Assembly (NCBI GenBank): GCA_029582165.1
Contig: CM055877.1
Coordinates: 43,032,249 to 43,096,248 of the forward strand
DNA length: 64,000 nt
Reading direction: 5' to 3'
Source of the DNA: Portulaca oleracea
Taxonomy: Eukaryota; Streptophyta; Magnoliopsida; Caryophyllales; Portulacaceae
The translations under genes and the position numbers were made by a program. Positions 35,761 through 47,300 of this stretch are shown here, piece after piece. Position 1 is the first letter of the stretch, and every line of letters begins with the position of its first letter. The notes beneath the pieces were generated by a model. The model was not told the origin of the DNA. It searched no databases and saw nothing but the letters and a program-made list of their open reading frames with translations.

Positions 35761-36481
35761 TCAGCTTCTCATTCGCGATATAGATTGGTGCAAACCTCGA
35801 TAATTCCATAAACTTAGAAGCATCTGCGATCTGATGTCACTCCCTTGCTGCAGCTCCAGAAATTCTTTCTCTTTGGCCTTTTGTAAAGCCATTGGGTAAA
35901 ACCGGTTCCTCAGCATCTCCTTGAAGTTTTCCCACCCAAAGCCTTGTTCATTCTGTCTTCCTTTCATGCTCATCCACCATAAGTCAGCTTCTCCCTTAAG
36001 ATGATAGGTTGCAAAGTTTACCTTCCTGTCCTCAGGACACTGAATTGCGTCAAAAATCTTTTCCACGTCTCTGACCCATTCCTCGAAGATCTTGGGATCG
36101 GCTACCCCGTTGTAAGATGGGGGGTTCAAGGCATTAAATTCTCGAAACAGAGTGGATTTTCCTTCCTTTTGTCCCGCCATCCATTGGAACTGCTCCGACT
36201 GCCGGGCCATTAGTTCCATCATCATTAGCTGAGTTAAATCGGGCCCTGAGGTTGGAGTTCCATCCGTTTGATTAGATGAAGACGCCCTATGTAATCGAAT
36301 TCGCGGCCTCATAGAGTGGTGCATATTTTTGTCTCAGCTCCGCCATGGAAGGAACAGAAGGTGGCGGGATCTCTTGGGGCGACCTTCCATCATCGTTTTC
36401 CATTCTTTTAGGGCTTCTAATTTCCAACACAAATAATTTCATTAGGCCAACAATTTTTAATAATAACAAAACATGGTACAA
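35761..36481 (-). pseudogene. chromovirus gag capsid region, unit 2
   Basis: Frames 35761-36324 and 36287-36481 together cover the capsid region seen at 26355-27089, nearly identical in sequence, including GEADLWWMSMKGRQ and RNRFYPMALQKAKEKEF. A short loss near 36295 shifts the frame close to the N-terminus. Confidence 0.87.
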
Positions 36482-36921
36482 AACTTACCCAGCTTGTACT
36501 CTTATCCCTCTTTCTAACATAGGTAAACAACACATTACATTTATAGGAATATAAAGGATTTTCATGACGATGCATTAACATAAACACTTAATGTTTCATA
36601 TGCTCAACTTTCTTTCAACTTTCACATTTAATATAAGCATTCTCATCTCGTCATATCATCTCATAGTGCCCAAATCCACTACTCTCATACCACTGAAACT
36701 GCATATAAGAAGGTTTAAAGTAACACATGTTTTTTTTTTTTCATAACGTAAACGAAATACTACATTAAACCTTGCATGATATATCCATTACCGTCATAAA
36801 CAAAATGAAAAAGGGAACATTAAAACGCGGCACTACCAAGTTCTCATACAAATTCTAAAAGGATCAGTTCAAAATAAGGAAAACAACGAAATCAAACACG
36901 ACGCCTCTGAACACCTCTCCC

Positions 36922-37059
36922 CTCCTCGGGTTCATAAATGGTTTCAATTGTGGCATGATTCTCCATCACAGTTTTACTAGAGGGACGATATTTCTTTGAA
37001 GTTACTTTTCTTCATAATCCAGAATCCATAGCAGGTGCTCCTCATAGGTCGGGTCTTCT
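36922..37059 (-). pseudogene. Decayed second chromodomain upstream of gag, unit 2
   Basis: Sequence identical to 27530-27667, including the internal stop and shift. The fragment was therefore part of the element before the tandem formed. Confidence 0.75.
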
Positions 37060-37290
37060 CTCTACCTCCGACTCCTCATCGGGGTCTTCTTCTAGTTCCA
37101 AGCCCTCCTCGGGGCTATATTCCTTTTCCTCCTCAGGGTTTAGATCATCCAGAGAGGCTAGAGTCGGGTGCTCATAGCAATGGCAGCTGTATGTCGTCCA
37201 ACAAATGTCAAAAACGATCAAGCATGCACTTATAACACAAAAGATAACCAGGAAAGAGACACATCCCATTCCCCATCCTACACTCATCAC
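37042..37290 (-). CDS. Small leader ORF upstream of gag, unit 2
   Basis: 82 codons, the counterpart of the 83-codon ORF at 27650-27901 with a small change near the N-terminus. It has the same hydrophobic stretch and acidic tail. Confidence 0.33.
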   Translation of the reverse strand: MMSVGWGMGCVSFLVIFCVISACLIVFDICWTTYSCHCYEHPTLASLDDLNPEEEKEYSPEEGLELEEDPDEESEVERRPDL

Positions 37291-37369
37291 TCGAGATAGC
37301 TTCCTAGGCCTAAAGGTAAACCTATAGATTCCTAAGAGCTATTAGGTCGCAACCGAGCTCGATACCATT

Positions 37370-40300
37370 ACATAGCATACGGAAAATTTAAATCTAACAT
37401 ATTGATCAAAGTCAAATATTAAATTGCGTGGAAAGATTTTCAACTTAATAATCAAATCAAGGCGTTCTAGTACCTCTTCGAGATACAAGGCAAGCGAAGG
37501 TTCTAACAAAGGTGACTAATTGGACCACAATCTAAACAAGTCTCAAAATTATCTTTACTTAAACAAAACAAAACGACAATTTATTCTTGACTCATCTAAC
37601 TTTTTCTTCCTCACTTCTACGCCCCTTTACATCCCAAGTTACTGGTCCGTACCTGAAAACAAAACATTTCACAAATGAGGGGGGAAACCTCAGCAATACT
37701 ACTCCTACGCATTTATAAACATTTGCATAAACATTTGAACACATTTTAAAGGGGAGGGGATACGATTCGAAATCTTATGTGAAAACAGTGTAATAATTTC
37801 CTTCCAACCAATTTTAATAGCGGGCGGGGTTCCACATTACCCCTCGGAGTCAAAGACTCGCAGAACATGATTCGGAGTCCCCATGACTCGCATAAACAAC
37901 ATAATTCGACTGATCAGCGCACAACTCATTTCTTTTCTTTTCTTTTCTTTTCTTTTCTTTTCTTTCTTTCGGAGTCCCACGGACTCGCATAAACAACATC
38001 ATTCGACTGATCAGCGCATAACTCGTTTCTTTTCTTTTCTTTTCTTTCGGAGTCCCACAGACTCGCAATATATATACCTATTCGACTGATCAGCGCCTAA
38101 ATTCACATCCATAACACCAAGTATCACCTGATCTCTTGACCCGCTTTTTAACTCGTATCCGTTAGTTAAGTCAGGTTATCAAGATCCAATTCCTTTCATG
38201 TCATAAACAACTTTCCACAAAACTTTTAATGAAAACCATCAAACAAGTTCAATCCAAAAGCGATGCAAAACCATCATAAAACCAAAACTCCAAAACGATA
38301 ACATTTCAACAACTCAAATTTTTAACACTTTAATAAGGTCCCTTCGGGAATGCATATTAATATAAAATGCTTAAGGGCATTCAGGAATAGGATATAGTAT
38401 TACCTTTCGACACTTCAATCAACAAGCGAATCTGAGCTCTACGATTCGATTCTCGCTCAGCCTAGTAAAAGGGTTTAAAATCAACACGTGCTCTAACGAT
38501 TTCTTTAACATCCTAACTACCCTTCCCAAATTATAGGTTATTTCATTTAATCACAAATCACACAATTTCTTTCATAAAACTTAACCAAGAATTTATACTT
38601 AACCATATTGCATGAAATCAAATAATAATTAGCTACTTTATTTCATATCTTGCATGACACTATTCACTATATTTACCAATATGCCACTAGACATGCATTT
38701 CACCACACTAGGTTACTCTTATCACGTTTAATTAATAACAACACATATTTAGGGTTCTTAAACGTATTCCTAGGTCTCAAGAATAACCTTGAAATGATTT
38801 TACACTTGATACTTAGAACATGTAGAAACATAAGGCTTTACATCTATGTACCTACTACTTAACCCAACTTTTGATTAATAAAACTAATACGCTTCTCAAG
38901 AGATTTTCTAATAAATAAGGACTCTATAAAAGAAATAAACTTAATAACCTTTATATCCCATAATAACCTCGCAAAATAATTAATTATCTTTTCAACCACA
39001 ACTTTACGTCACAATTACTCTTAGTATTTAAGGATCATAAAATCGATAGATATTTGTATTATACTCTTCAAAGATAACTATATATAAGTACCTTAGTGAT
39101 AAAAATAACTTTCAACACCAATAATCATAGTACTAAAATCTTGTAATTCAAAATAACTTTTAAAGAGAGTAACTATATGAACCTTATTATAAGGGCTTAA
39201 TATTTGATGAAATAGTTTTTGTAAACTCAATACTTCCACTTTGAAATTTCAAGAATAACTAAGAGGTTCCATAAGGATAAACTTATCCCCATAATAATCG
39301 TAATATAACACGAAGCACTTTATTCAACAAGGTAATATAAAACCCAACTAGTATTATTTAAAATAATGTCAAGATAACACCACACTTAGTAGTAACACTT
39401 TTAAAACAAATATTAATATAAATTAGTAACATTTCACATTAACTACTTTAATAAATATTACTTTGTAACATTTCCTTTCAAAAATAACCATAAGCTTAGT
39501 AATTTCATATTTAGTAAAATAGTTTTAGGGTTTAACTAATAAAACTTCATAATATAAATTTCAAACTTTACCAAGGCCTAACAAAATATTTTTAACTTAA
39601 CATTAGCATAATAATAATAATAACTTTAAACATGACTTATAATATAATAATACTTGTAATATTATACTTTCAAAATACCTTGAGAATAATAAAATGAATC
39701 AAACTTTTAAGAAAATACTATTACTAGTAATATTGTAATAACATTAACTTAATAATATGAAAACATAGGATATAAAATAAACTAAACTTTGTAATAATCA
39801 CAACATATAATATAGCAATATATTTGATAAACTTGACATTAACATACTAATAATCATACATGATTAATATTATAACATATAACATCAAGGTTTAATATAA
39901 CCATTTATATTTAGCCATTTTAACTTGTAAAAACACACTAACCACACCCTAATATTACACATTAACAAACTAACATGTATTTACTTATTATTAACAGTAT
40001 AAACACAAGCTCACTACACTAATAACACATTAGCAATATTAAAACATTATTAAACTAACCCTAACACATAATACCCATATTAATTTATAGAGAGAGAAAG
40101 AGAGAGAGAGCACAAACAATGGGTCCAAGCTAGAAGAGGTGGGACCGGGGTGGCTCGGGGCGGCGGCTGGACGTCGGCGTGAACTCCGGCAGGTCCTGGG
40201 TGGCGGCGGTGGTCGGCGTTGGCGGCAGCGAGGAACGGTGCAACTAGGGCACGAGGGAAAGGAAGGAAAGGAAGAGGGGGAGCTCGGGGTGGCGGCTGGG

Positions 40301-41093
40301 CGGTCCGGTGGTCGGAAGGTGGTCGGAAGGTGGTCGGGAGGTGGTCGGGATCACGGTGCAGCGGCGGCGGGTGGTGGTTGGGGTGGCTCGAAGGTGATAA
40401 AAGGGTGGTGACTGCGTAGGGTTCGGGGTCGGATTTCCGGCGTTGGTTGGCGGCGGTCGGGGCGGCGGTAGCTGGCTCGGTGGTGGCTGGCGGTGTGCAG
40501 GCGTTGGGGCAGCAGCAGAGGGGGGGTGTGTGGTGGTGGTGTGGGCTGGTCGTCCTTCGTCGAGCAACAGCAGCAGTTGTAGTAGCATAAGAAGAGGGAG
40601 GGGGGAGGAGAGAGAAAGGAGGAAGAGAGAGAGAGAATGCACGGGAAAGAGAGGGGGAGGGAGGCCACGTGGCAGCTGTGGGTTGGAGGAGCAGAGGGTA
40701 TGCATGGGTAGTGGGGGGAGGAAGAATTTGGCTGTAACGGTTATCAAAATCAGACAAAAATCAGATAAAATTTGTGGGTGATGTCACCCTATTGATGTCA
40801 TAAACCCACCCAAAATTAAAAGGAAAATATTATTAACACCCAATATGCTTAGCCCTTAATTATCTCAGCAAAAACCCTAATAAACAGATAAAATAATTCA
40901 CGCAACTGATAAAAGATTTTCCACCCGGTATCCCAAAAATTCCTAACTGATATTTTTAGAACTCTAAAAATTACTACGAATACTCTCGCGGTCCTAAAAG
41001 CTCCGTATGATCAACAGGTAAACATATAATAAAATAAAGTTGTATTTTATCATCTTAACGGTATTTCTACTGGTATTTTTCCGGGGTTTTACA
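37370..41093 (-). repeat. chromovirus LTR 3 (5' LTR of the block)
   Basis: About 3,724 bp. The left edge is altered (CATAGCATACGG where the others have TGTAACGCCCTGG), and 38220-38470 has small losses; the rest matches LTR 2 closely. It ends GGGGTTTTACA at 41093, followed by the right TGTCT duplication. Confidence 0.9.
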
Positions 41094-41500
41094 TGTCTAT
41101 AGTGTGTCCAGGCCTTTTACAGTAGTCACAAAATAGTGCCTTCTTGGTTTCTTGTCTCCTTTGATCCACCTTTTGAGTGTTCTTGTTAGCATAGAGTGAG
41201 GCAAATTCAACTAGGAAGTTAGAATTGTCTTTAACTTGTCTTTGTTTCTCTTCTTGTGAAAGAAGTGCATATACTTGCCCCAAAGATGGAAGAGGAGACA
41301 TCATCAGAATATTTCCTCGTATTGTGGTATAACTTTCATTCAATCCCATAAGAAATTGAAGTGGTTTTTGTTCCTCGAAATGAGTATCAATTTGTTGATT
41401 AATGTTCTGGGGAGCACATACACATTTTCCACAGCTGCATTTTGGGAAGTTAGTGACAACACTAACTTCATCCCAGAGCTTCTTTGCCTTGGTGTAGTAG
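41089..41500 (-). pseudogene. copia gag C-part with split zinc knuckle
   Basis: The frame 41089-41349 ends in CDYCKRPGHTID, the first three ligands of a CCHC knuckle. The fourth Cys lies on the far side of the gypsy block, at the left junction near 18630-18642. Upstream (41350-41500), in the same frame, lies the conserved CSCGKCVCAP motif. A shift near 41505 separates it from the gag start. Confidence 0.88.
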
Positions 41501-41501
41501 A

Positions 41502-41954
41502 CTAGTGGCTAGTTATATGCAGAGACCCTTGTGATAGTTTAGAGATGTCCTGCTGCACAAAATACAACTTGGCCTTGTTGGATTGCCCAAACCTTTCTAT
41601 CAACTCCTTCCAAAGACTTTGAGCATGTGTGGAGTATAAAACACTCTCTCGAATGTCTTTATGTAAGGAGTTTAGGATCCATGAAAGTACCATGTCATTT
41701 CCTCTCTTCCAATAAGGAAAAAGAGGATCACATTCGTCTGGTTGTTTAAGTGAGACGTCAATGAATCCTATTTTGAACTTTGCATTGAGAGAAATCGTAG
41801 CCGACCTCTTCCATGTATCAAAGTCTTCACCAGAAAACGGTTCTGATACAAGTGACATGCTTGGTTGTTCTAAAGGGTGGATGAACAAAGGATCACATGG
41901 ATCCGTTATTGGAAAAGTCTTGATGGTTTTCTTGGGAGGTTGTTCTTCTGACAT
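41502..41954 (-). pseudogene. copia gag N-part
   Basis: 150 open codons from a Met 88 bp after the LTR/primer site. It has the typical copia gag start (DPLFIHPLEQPSMSLVSEPF, then FDTWKRSATISLNAKFKIGF) and the helical part ending near SKLSQGSLHITS. It then meets a stop caused by a frameshift. Confidence 0.88.
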
Positions 41955-42029
41955 GGTTAATGCAAGGAGAGAAAGGAGAGAAGAAGGGAAGCGAGATAAT
42001 CAGGATCTGTAGATCAGTAGCCTTACAAG

Positions 42030-42041
42030 GCTCTGATACCA
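42030..42041 (-). other. copia primer-binding site (tRNA-Met)
   Basis: On the minus strand TGGTATCAGAGC directly abuts the LTR at 42042. It is complementary to the initiator tRNA-Met 3' end, as usual for plant copia elements. Confidence 0.9.
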
Positions 42042-42348
42042 TGTAAAGATCCTTAATAAAACAGTAGAATCAAATAGAAATATGGCTGGGGATCAAGACA
42101 GAGATAATTGGAGGAATATCCTTCATTGAATAGATGCCATGTTTTTCTATAAAATACACGAGAAAGGAGGGAGTATATATAATACAACCTCAGCTAAATG
42201 AAAGTGAAGGAAACCTAAAGAAACAAGAATAAAGAAAACAAGAAAAACAAGATTGAGAACTGAATAAACTAAACCTCTTATTCAGCTGCTGTCAAACTAA
42301 GCTAGGATAGCTTATAACTAAATTACAGGTTATAACTAATCTCCAACA
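42042..42348 (-). repeat. copia 5' LTR
   Basis: 307 bp, TGTTGGAGATTAG..GGATCTTTACA on the minus strand, the partner of 14834-15141. Confidence 0.92.
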
Positions 42349-42573
42349 AATAGGCATAGCTCGTAACATTTGGAATCACCCAACTTTGAATTATGAATAT
42401 CTCCAAGCTTTTGCTTACCCTTGAGTGTTTCTTGAAACCTCGTTTGATCTCTTCTTTTATATCTTGATTTGGCAAATCAAGTGGTGCGGAAGAGCTTGTT
42501 CCTAAACATAGAAGGTGTTTCCGTAACTAGGTGGAAGAACAAATAGTCCTAGGGATTGTCTTCTGGTGTTTTT
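42349..42573 (+). repeat. Second copy of the host LTR leader segment
   Basis: Aligns over its length with 14616-14833 (for example ATAGGCATAGCTCGTAAC and GGAATCACCCAACTTTGAAT in both). It starts inside the TATA box of the left copy, which reads TATAAATAGG. It continues past the point where the left copy is cut by the copia LTR. Confidence 0.85.
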
Positions 42574-43111
42574 GTATCAAGTTCAATTCCCTTGAACTAT
42601 CCCTTTATCTTTCTATCCTTTAGTTAAATAATTACAAACCCTAAGGCTATCAAATCTCACAAACTCTCTTCCAATTCCCTCTCTCACGTCAACCCTATCC
42701 CACCCTCTCAAAGACCTCACGTCAACTTCCCCAAATCTCTCTCAAACATCACTATCTCAAACCCTAATCCCTACTCTCTCACAAAGCTCTCAAACTCCAC
42801 AAAACTCCTCTCTTTCACGTAAATCTCCCCTACCCTAACCCTTTTCACATGAAGAACCCTAGTCTTAAATTGATTGCATGTCACCCCCTTGATGTACAAT
42901 TGATCAAACCCTAGCCTTTGATCCGATTATACATCATTTAAGTATTTGTCAAAGTTCATGTCATGATTTTGGTTTTGTGTTGGGGTGTAGTTTAGCCTTG
43001 TCCATCTTTTATGGACAGCGGTAATGCCCTCACGTGAGTATTTCCGCTGCGCTAATCATTAGGTTAAGTGAGACTTTAACTTAATCTAATGATTAATATC
43101 CTGGGGTGTTA
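42574..43111 (+). repeat. LTR 3' end, chromovirus-like
   Basis: A CT-rich stretch (about 42660-42850) is followed by a segment ending in TATTTCCGCTGCGC and CCTGGGGTGTTACA at 43111. The chromovirus LTRs in this window end in the same way (TTTCCGCTGC then CCAGGGCGTTACA, on their coding strand). So this is probably the end of a related LTR in plus orientation. Its start is not clear. Confidence 0.45.
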
Positions 43112-43126
43112 CACTAGATGATGTAC

Positions 43127-43245
43127 TATTGTTGGAAAATAAGTTTATAATTGGTACTATGAATGTCCAACAAAATTATTGGTGTTATTATCAGCTAATA
43201 ACTTAAAGTTCATATTATTGTTGTCCAATAATTCTTAAAAAAGAA
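43127..43245 (+). repeat. Dispersed repeat, copy 2
   Basis: Matches the inverse complement of about 10455-10530 (TTTATAATTGGTACTAT, GTCCAACAAAATT). It is non-coding. Confidence 0.6.
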
Positions 43246-43286
43246 AAAACAAATACCTTAAAGTTCACGTTTGGTGTCCTACTGTG

Positions 43287-43452
43287 CAATATATATTGCA
43301 TGCACCCGGAGTATGTGCTCCAGATATTTATAAGTGAACAATCATTGTAATAAAAGTGAACAATCTAAAATCTATGATGAACAATCCAATAAATGTGGGT
43401 GAACAATCATATAATCCGGAGCACGTGCTCCGGGAGCACCTAATAAATTGCA
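43287..43452. mobile_element. MITE with 9-bp duplication (Mutator-like)
   Basis: 166 bp flanked by perfect CCTACTGTG duplications (43278-43286 and 43453-43461). The ends are imperfectly inverted around TGCACCCGGAG / CTCCGGGAGCAC. The inside repeats GTGAACAATC. A 9-bp duplication is typical of Mutator-like elements. A related copy is at about 58535-58636. Confidence 0.7.
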
Positions 43453-43467
43453 CCTACTGTGTACGGT

Positions 43468-43878
43468 AGGGGTGTCCAAAAGCGGTTAACCGCTTTTGCT
43501 GTTTTAAGTTTTTCCAAACCTAAACCGTAACCGCCTAAAGCGGTTAACCGCTTTTGAAAATCATAAACCTAAACCAAACCTAAACTGGTGGTTAATGCGG
43601 TTAACCGCAGTTAACCACGGTTTGCTCCAATTTCCGGTTTTTTTTAGGTTAGGGCTTAGGTTTTCTTAGGTTTTTTGGATTTTTTTAAAAAAATTATATA
43701 TGACAGGTTAACCGCGGTTAACCAATTTTCCAAAATTCGAAACCGAAACCTAAATCGTATATACCGGTTTGATTAACCGAAACCATAAAAATACAAAACG
43801 CCAACCGGTTTAACCGGTTTGGTTTTACCGGTTAACGGTTTTGGCTTGTGGTTTAGGTCAACCATGACACCCCTAGAC
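43468..43878. mobile_element. hAT-like MITE next to the gene start
   Basis: Starts AGGGGTGTCC and ends GACACCCCTAGAC, flanked by perfect 8-bp TGTACGGT duplications (43460-43467 and 43879-43886). The inside is made of GCGGTTAACCGC-like strings. It is non-coding. It ends 115 bp before the RFWD3-like start codon. Confidence 0.75.
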
Positions 43879-43993
43879 TGTACGGTGTAACAGTCCCTTT
43901 ACTCTTTAGATTACACTTATAGTGCGGACATTGCTGTGTTTGGCGAGAGGAGACGAGGCGAGACGAGATACTGGGCAGGGGATTTAGGAGCCC

Positions 43994-44274
43994 ATGGAGG
44001 AACCGTTTATCGTACAAGTAGAGGTAGAAGATGAGGAGGAAGAAGAAGAAGAAGAAGAAGAAGAAGAAGACGTAAATGAGGAAGACGATGATGATGATGA
44101 CGATGACAGAGAAGAAGGGGAACGTCGACCATGGCTTAATCCTAATCCTCCTAGGGTTTCCACCAGTGACTTCTTCAATCCTAAGAAAGAGTGCAACAGG
44201 GACGAAGTCGACGGCTTGTGCTGCCCCATTTGTATGGAACCCTGGTCTAACACAGGCGAACATCGACCTAGGTA

Positions 44275-44337
<63 letters not shown>

Positions 44338-47300
44338 TTCTTCTCTTAGATACCCTAATCACAGCGAGGGTATGTTTTCGGTGTTCAAGCACTGCATTTT
44401 TCCTGATTGGTTATGCGATCAAAGGTTATTTGGTGATGGTCTGGTTTCTCACTTTCTCTAGTGTTTTTTGATAAAATCCTTAACACCAACTACACAATGT
44501 TCTCGAAAAATTAAGTTTGAAATCATTAAACATTTTAGCCTTTTCCTCAAAGTTTCAGGAATTTCTTTCATTTCGACTGCACCACCATTGTCATAGGAAT
44601 GAAATTCCACACACTAAAAACCCAACTCTTCTTCATCTCCATGCCACTAAGACATCTCTTTAAACCTAGAAGTTGCAAATGGCAAACGACGGAGACCCAA
44701 TGGCAATGAATAAATAGGAGGTTAATGTACTCTTCCTCCTTACTCGGAGCACGTGCTTGCCATCACAAAGCTTCTCCTTTTAAGCATGTTGGGCTTGTAA
44801 AATTCGCTGGTAAGTAGGACTTGGAAAATATTTGCCAAAAGTTATTAGAACTTACCAAAATTTACCAAAACATACATGTTTAGCAATACTTACTTTTCAC
44901 CAAAAAAGTGTTACTTTATTCAAAACTAACACTTTTCCTAGCACTTAACAAAACTTAGCTTTAACCTCAAGTTACCAAAACTTAACTTTTACCATACCAT
45001 CCATTTACTAATGAATTTTACAGGCCCATCATTGACTGGTATCCTTCCTTTGGTGGCCACCCAAGCAAGAAAACAAGCTTTATTGGGGGGTCTTAAACTT
45101 CTAGATGTGGAAAGTCATATGAAGCAACTCCTTGAACATATCTTTGCGAAAACTCTCTACAGTTTAGTACTTTTGTTAACTAGTAGTAGGCAGTCAAATG
45201 ATGTCATCGTTAACATCAAGATCTACCTCAAGAAAGTTAACTTCCAATGGTTTTGATTACATTCCAACATACCGCATCTTGAATAGATGCATGTTTGGTG
45301 TCCCCAAGAATCCAAAAAATTGAGACTTTTTAGGTTGATCTCCACAACTCATATCTTGCCAAAACAAGACTCTGGCCCTCCAATTTAATATACACCATAG
45401 ACTAAACCACCCATAATAGACCTTCAAAAACCAATCCCACGGGCAAGAGTAGGCTTCTAACTATAACCACAATGCCCTTGAACTCTGTAACGCAGTCACA
45501 ATCACCATTCCCTGCAAAGCATCCCCTTCTTTCATAAACCTTCGAACCCATTTACCTTTCGGTGCCTCGTTCGTTTCACGAAGATGTCTAATACCGAGGC
45601 CACCCTTAATTTAGGATGACACATATTGTCCCATTTTAGTTTTACATAATGAAGGTGCTTGTTGTAGTCCCTATTGGAATAAAGAAAATCCTTCATGATT
45701 CTCTTATCGTGAGGCTATACTAGCTGTTGTAGTAAAAAAGAAACATGAAATAAATAGGGAGCCTCCTTAAAGTGCTTTACGATAAAGTGGTTCTGCCCTC
45801 CTTTGTACAAAAGTTTAGATTTCCAACCAGCTAATCTCCTGTGGAATCTTTCCACAATAGGAGCCCACAATGCTTTTTATTTAAGAGGAACGTCTAACAG
45901 GAAGGCCAAAGTATGAAGAGGGAAGATGTTGAAGCCCACACCCAAATAACTGCACTAATTGATAAACTCCAATCATTTCTCCAATAGGAATGATAAGTCC
46001 TTTTGACAAATTAATTCTAAGGCCAGAAACAACCCTAACAAACAAAAGAATACATCTGAATAACCTAAATTAATTTAAGAAGGTTGCAAAAAGGGAGGGT
46101 GTCATCATTAGAAATAGATGAGAAATCAACACACTATAAGACTGGGAGATTGAATGAGAAAACCTTCAAAAGGCCCACTTTAACGACTTTGTTATCAAGC
46201 TTACTCAATGTTTCCATCACTATGATAAAAAGAAGAAGAGAAAGAGGGTCACCTTTGTGGACTACCTCTCGAGCTAGAGAAAAAAACCGATTAGCAATCA
46301 AATAGGTATCCAGATTTGGGGATCTGAAATGAAAGTAACCTGGACTGACCAACTTGTTAACTTCCAATCTCCAACCTCAATGGTAGGACTTTGGCAATAA
46401 TTTTTTACACGATCCCCTCCATAATAATAGGGCTATACTTTGAAGTGTCATCAACTTCTGCCACTTTAGGAATTAAGCTAATAAAAGTGGCGTTAATATG
46501 CTTCTCAAACGAACAATTTTTGTGAAAATCAGCAAAGAAACTCATAATATCACCTTTGACAAAATTTTAGCAATGTTCAAAGAAAGTAATATTGAAGCCA
46601 TCTTGTCCAAGTGCTTTCTCCTTTCCCAAATCATAAATTGCTTTCAGAATTTCCTCCTCTTTGAAGTCTCTCTCCAATTCTGAATCATTTGATAGCTGAG
46701 CTATTAAAGATCTCATTAAATGCAGGCCTTGGTTGAAGATCTTCTTGAGAAAGGCATTATTATAATAGTGAACAATCGCTTTCTCTTGATATCCGAGTGT
46801 TCATTAAAATTTCCACCCTATTGCTATTAATAACATTAAATTGCCTCCAACTATCAGCCACCTTATGGAAAAATTTAGTGTTGCAATCACCATTCTTCAA
46901 CCAATGTTGTTTGGCCCTTTCTCTCTAAAATGTGTCAACGAATGCAACACAGATAGCTCATTCTTTGCCTTCAACCTTTCAACTCTATCCTCATTTGTGA
47001 TAGAAAGTTGTTGCTCTTTAGCGTGTGTTTAGATTGGAAAATGTGGTGGGAAAAAAATGTTGTGGAAAAAAAAGGGAGGAAATAAAAATTAGGTGAAGTA
47101 AGTTTTTTCTATTGTTTGGTTTAAGTAAAATGTTGATGGAAAACAATTGATTTTCCATTTAATTTTCTTTTCCTTGTTTGCTTTAAGGAAAAATGCATGG
47201 AAAAAAAATTTTGGATGGGACCTTGCAAATATCAAGCTTCCTTTTTCTAGATCTTACAATGTGTTGGGGGGGGGGGGGGGAGATGGGTGCATAGGGGGGA

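Larger units (their letters stand above)
18643..41093 (-). mobile_element. Ty3/gypsy chromovirus, tandem LTR-internal-LTR-internal-LTR
   Basis: Three LTRs (18643-22302, 27986-31682, about 37370-41093) and two internal regions (22303-27985, 31683-37369), all on the minus strand. The whole block is bounded by one perfect TGTCT duplication (18638-18642 and 41094-41098), so it was inserted as, or expanded from, a single integration. The chromodomain at the pol C-terminus and tRNA-Met primer site point to the Tekay/del lineage. Confidence 0.93.
14834..42348 (-). mobile_element. Ty1/copia retrotransposon, interrupted by a chromovirus block
   Basis: Near-identical LTRs (14834-15141 and 42042-42348), a tRNA-Met primer-binding site beside the right LTR, a polypurine tract beside the left one, and gag, protease, integrase, RT and RNase H in order on the minus strand. 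A 22,451-bp gypsy block (18643-41093) splits it inside the nucleocapsid zinc knuckle. Without that block the element is about 5.06 kb, a normal copia size. Stops and frameshifts show it is dead. The flanking pentamers (TGTGG and AATAG) do not match, so there is no normal target duplication. Confidence 0.9.

Noticed and set aside
42349..42573. The 220-bp repeat as a target-site duplication of copia
   Set aside because: copia duplications are about 5 bp; the repeat starts and ends at different points of the host sequence.
44272..44461. Extension of ligase exon 1 into Leu-Ser repeats
   Set aside because: It reads through the GT donor into the CT microsatellite of intron 1; the protein continues in exon 2 at 48448.
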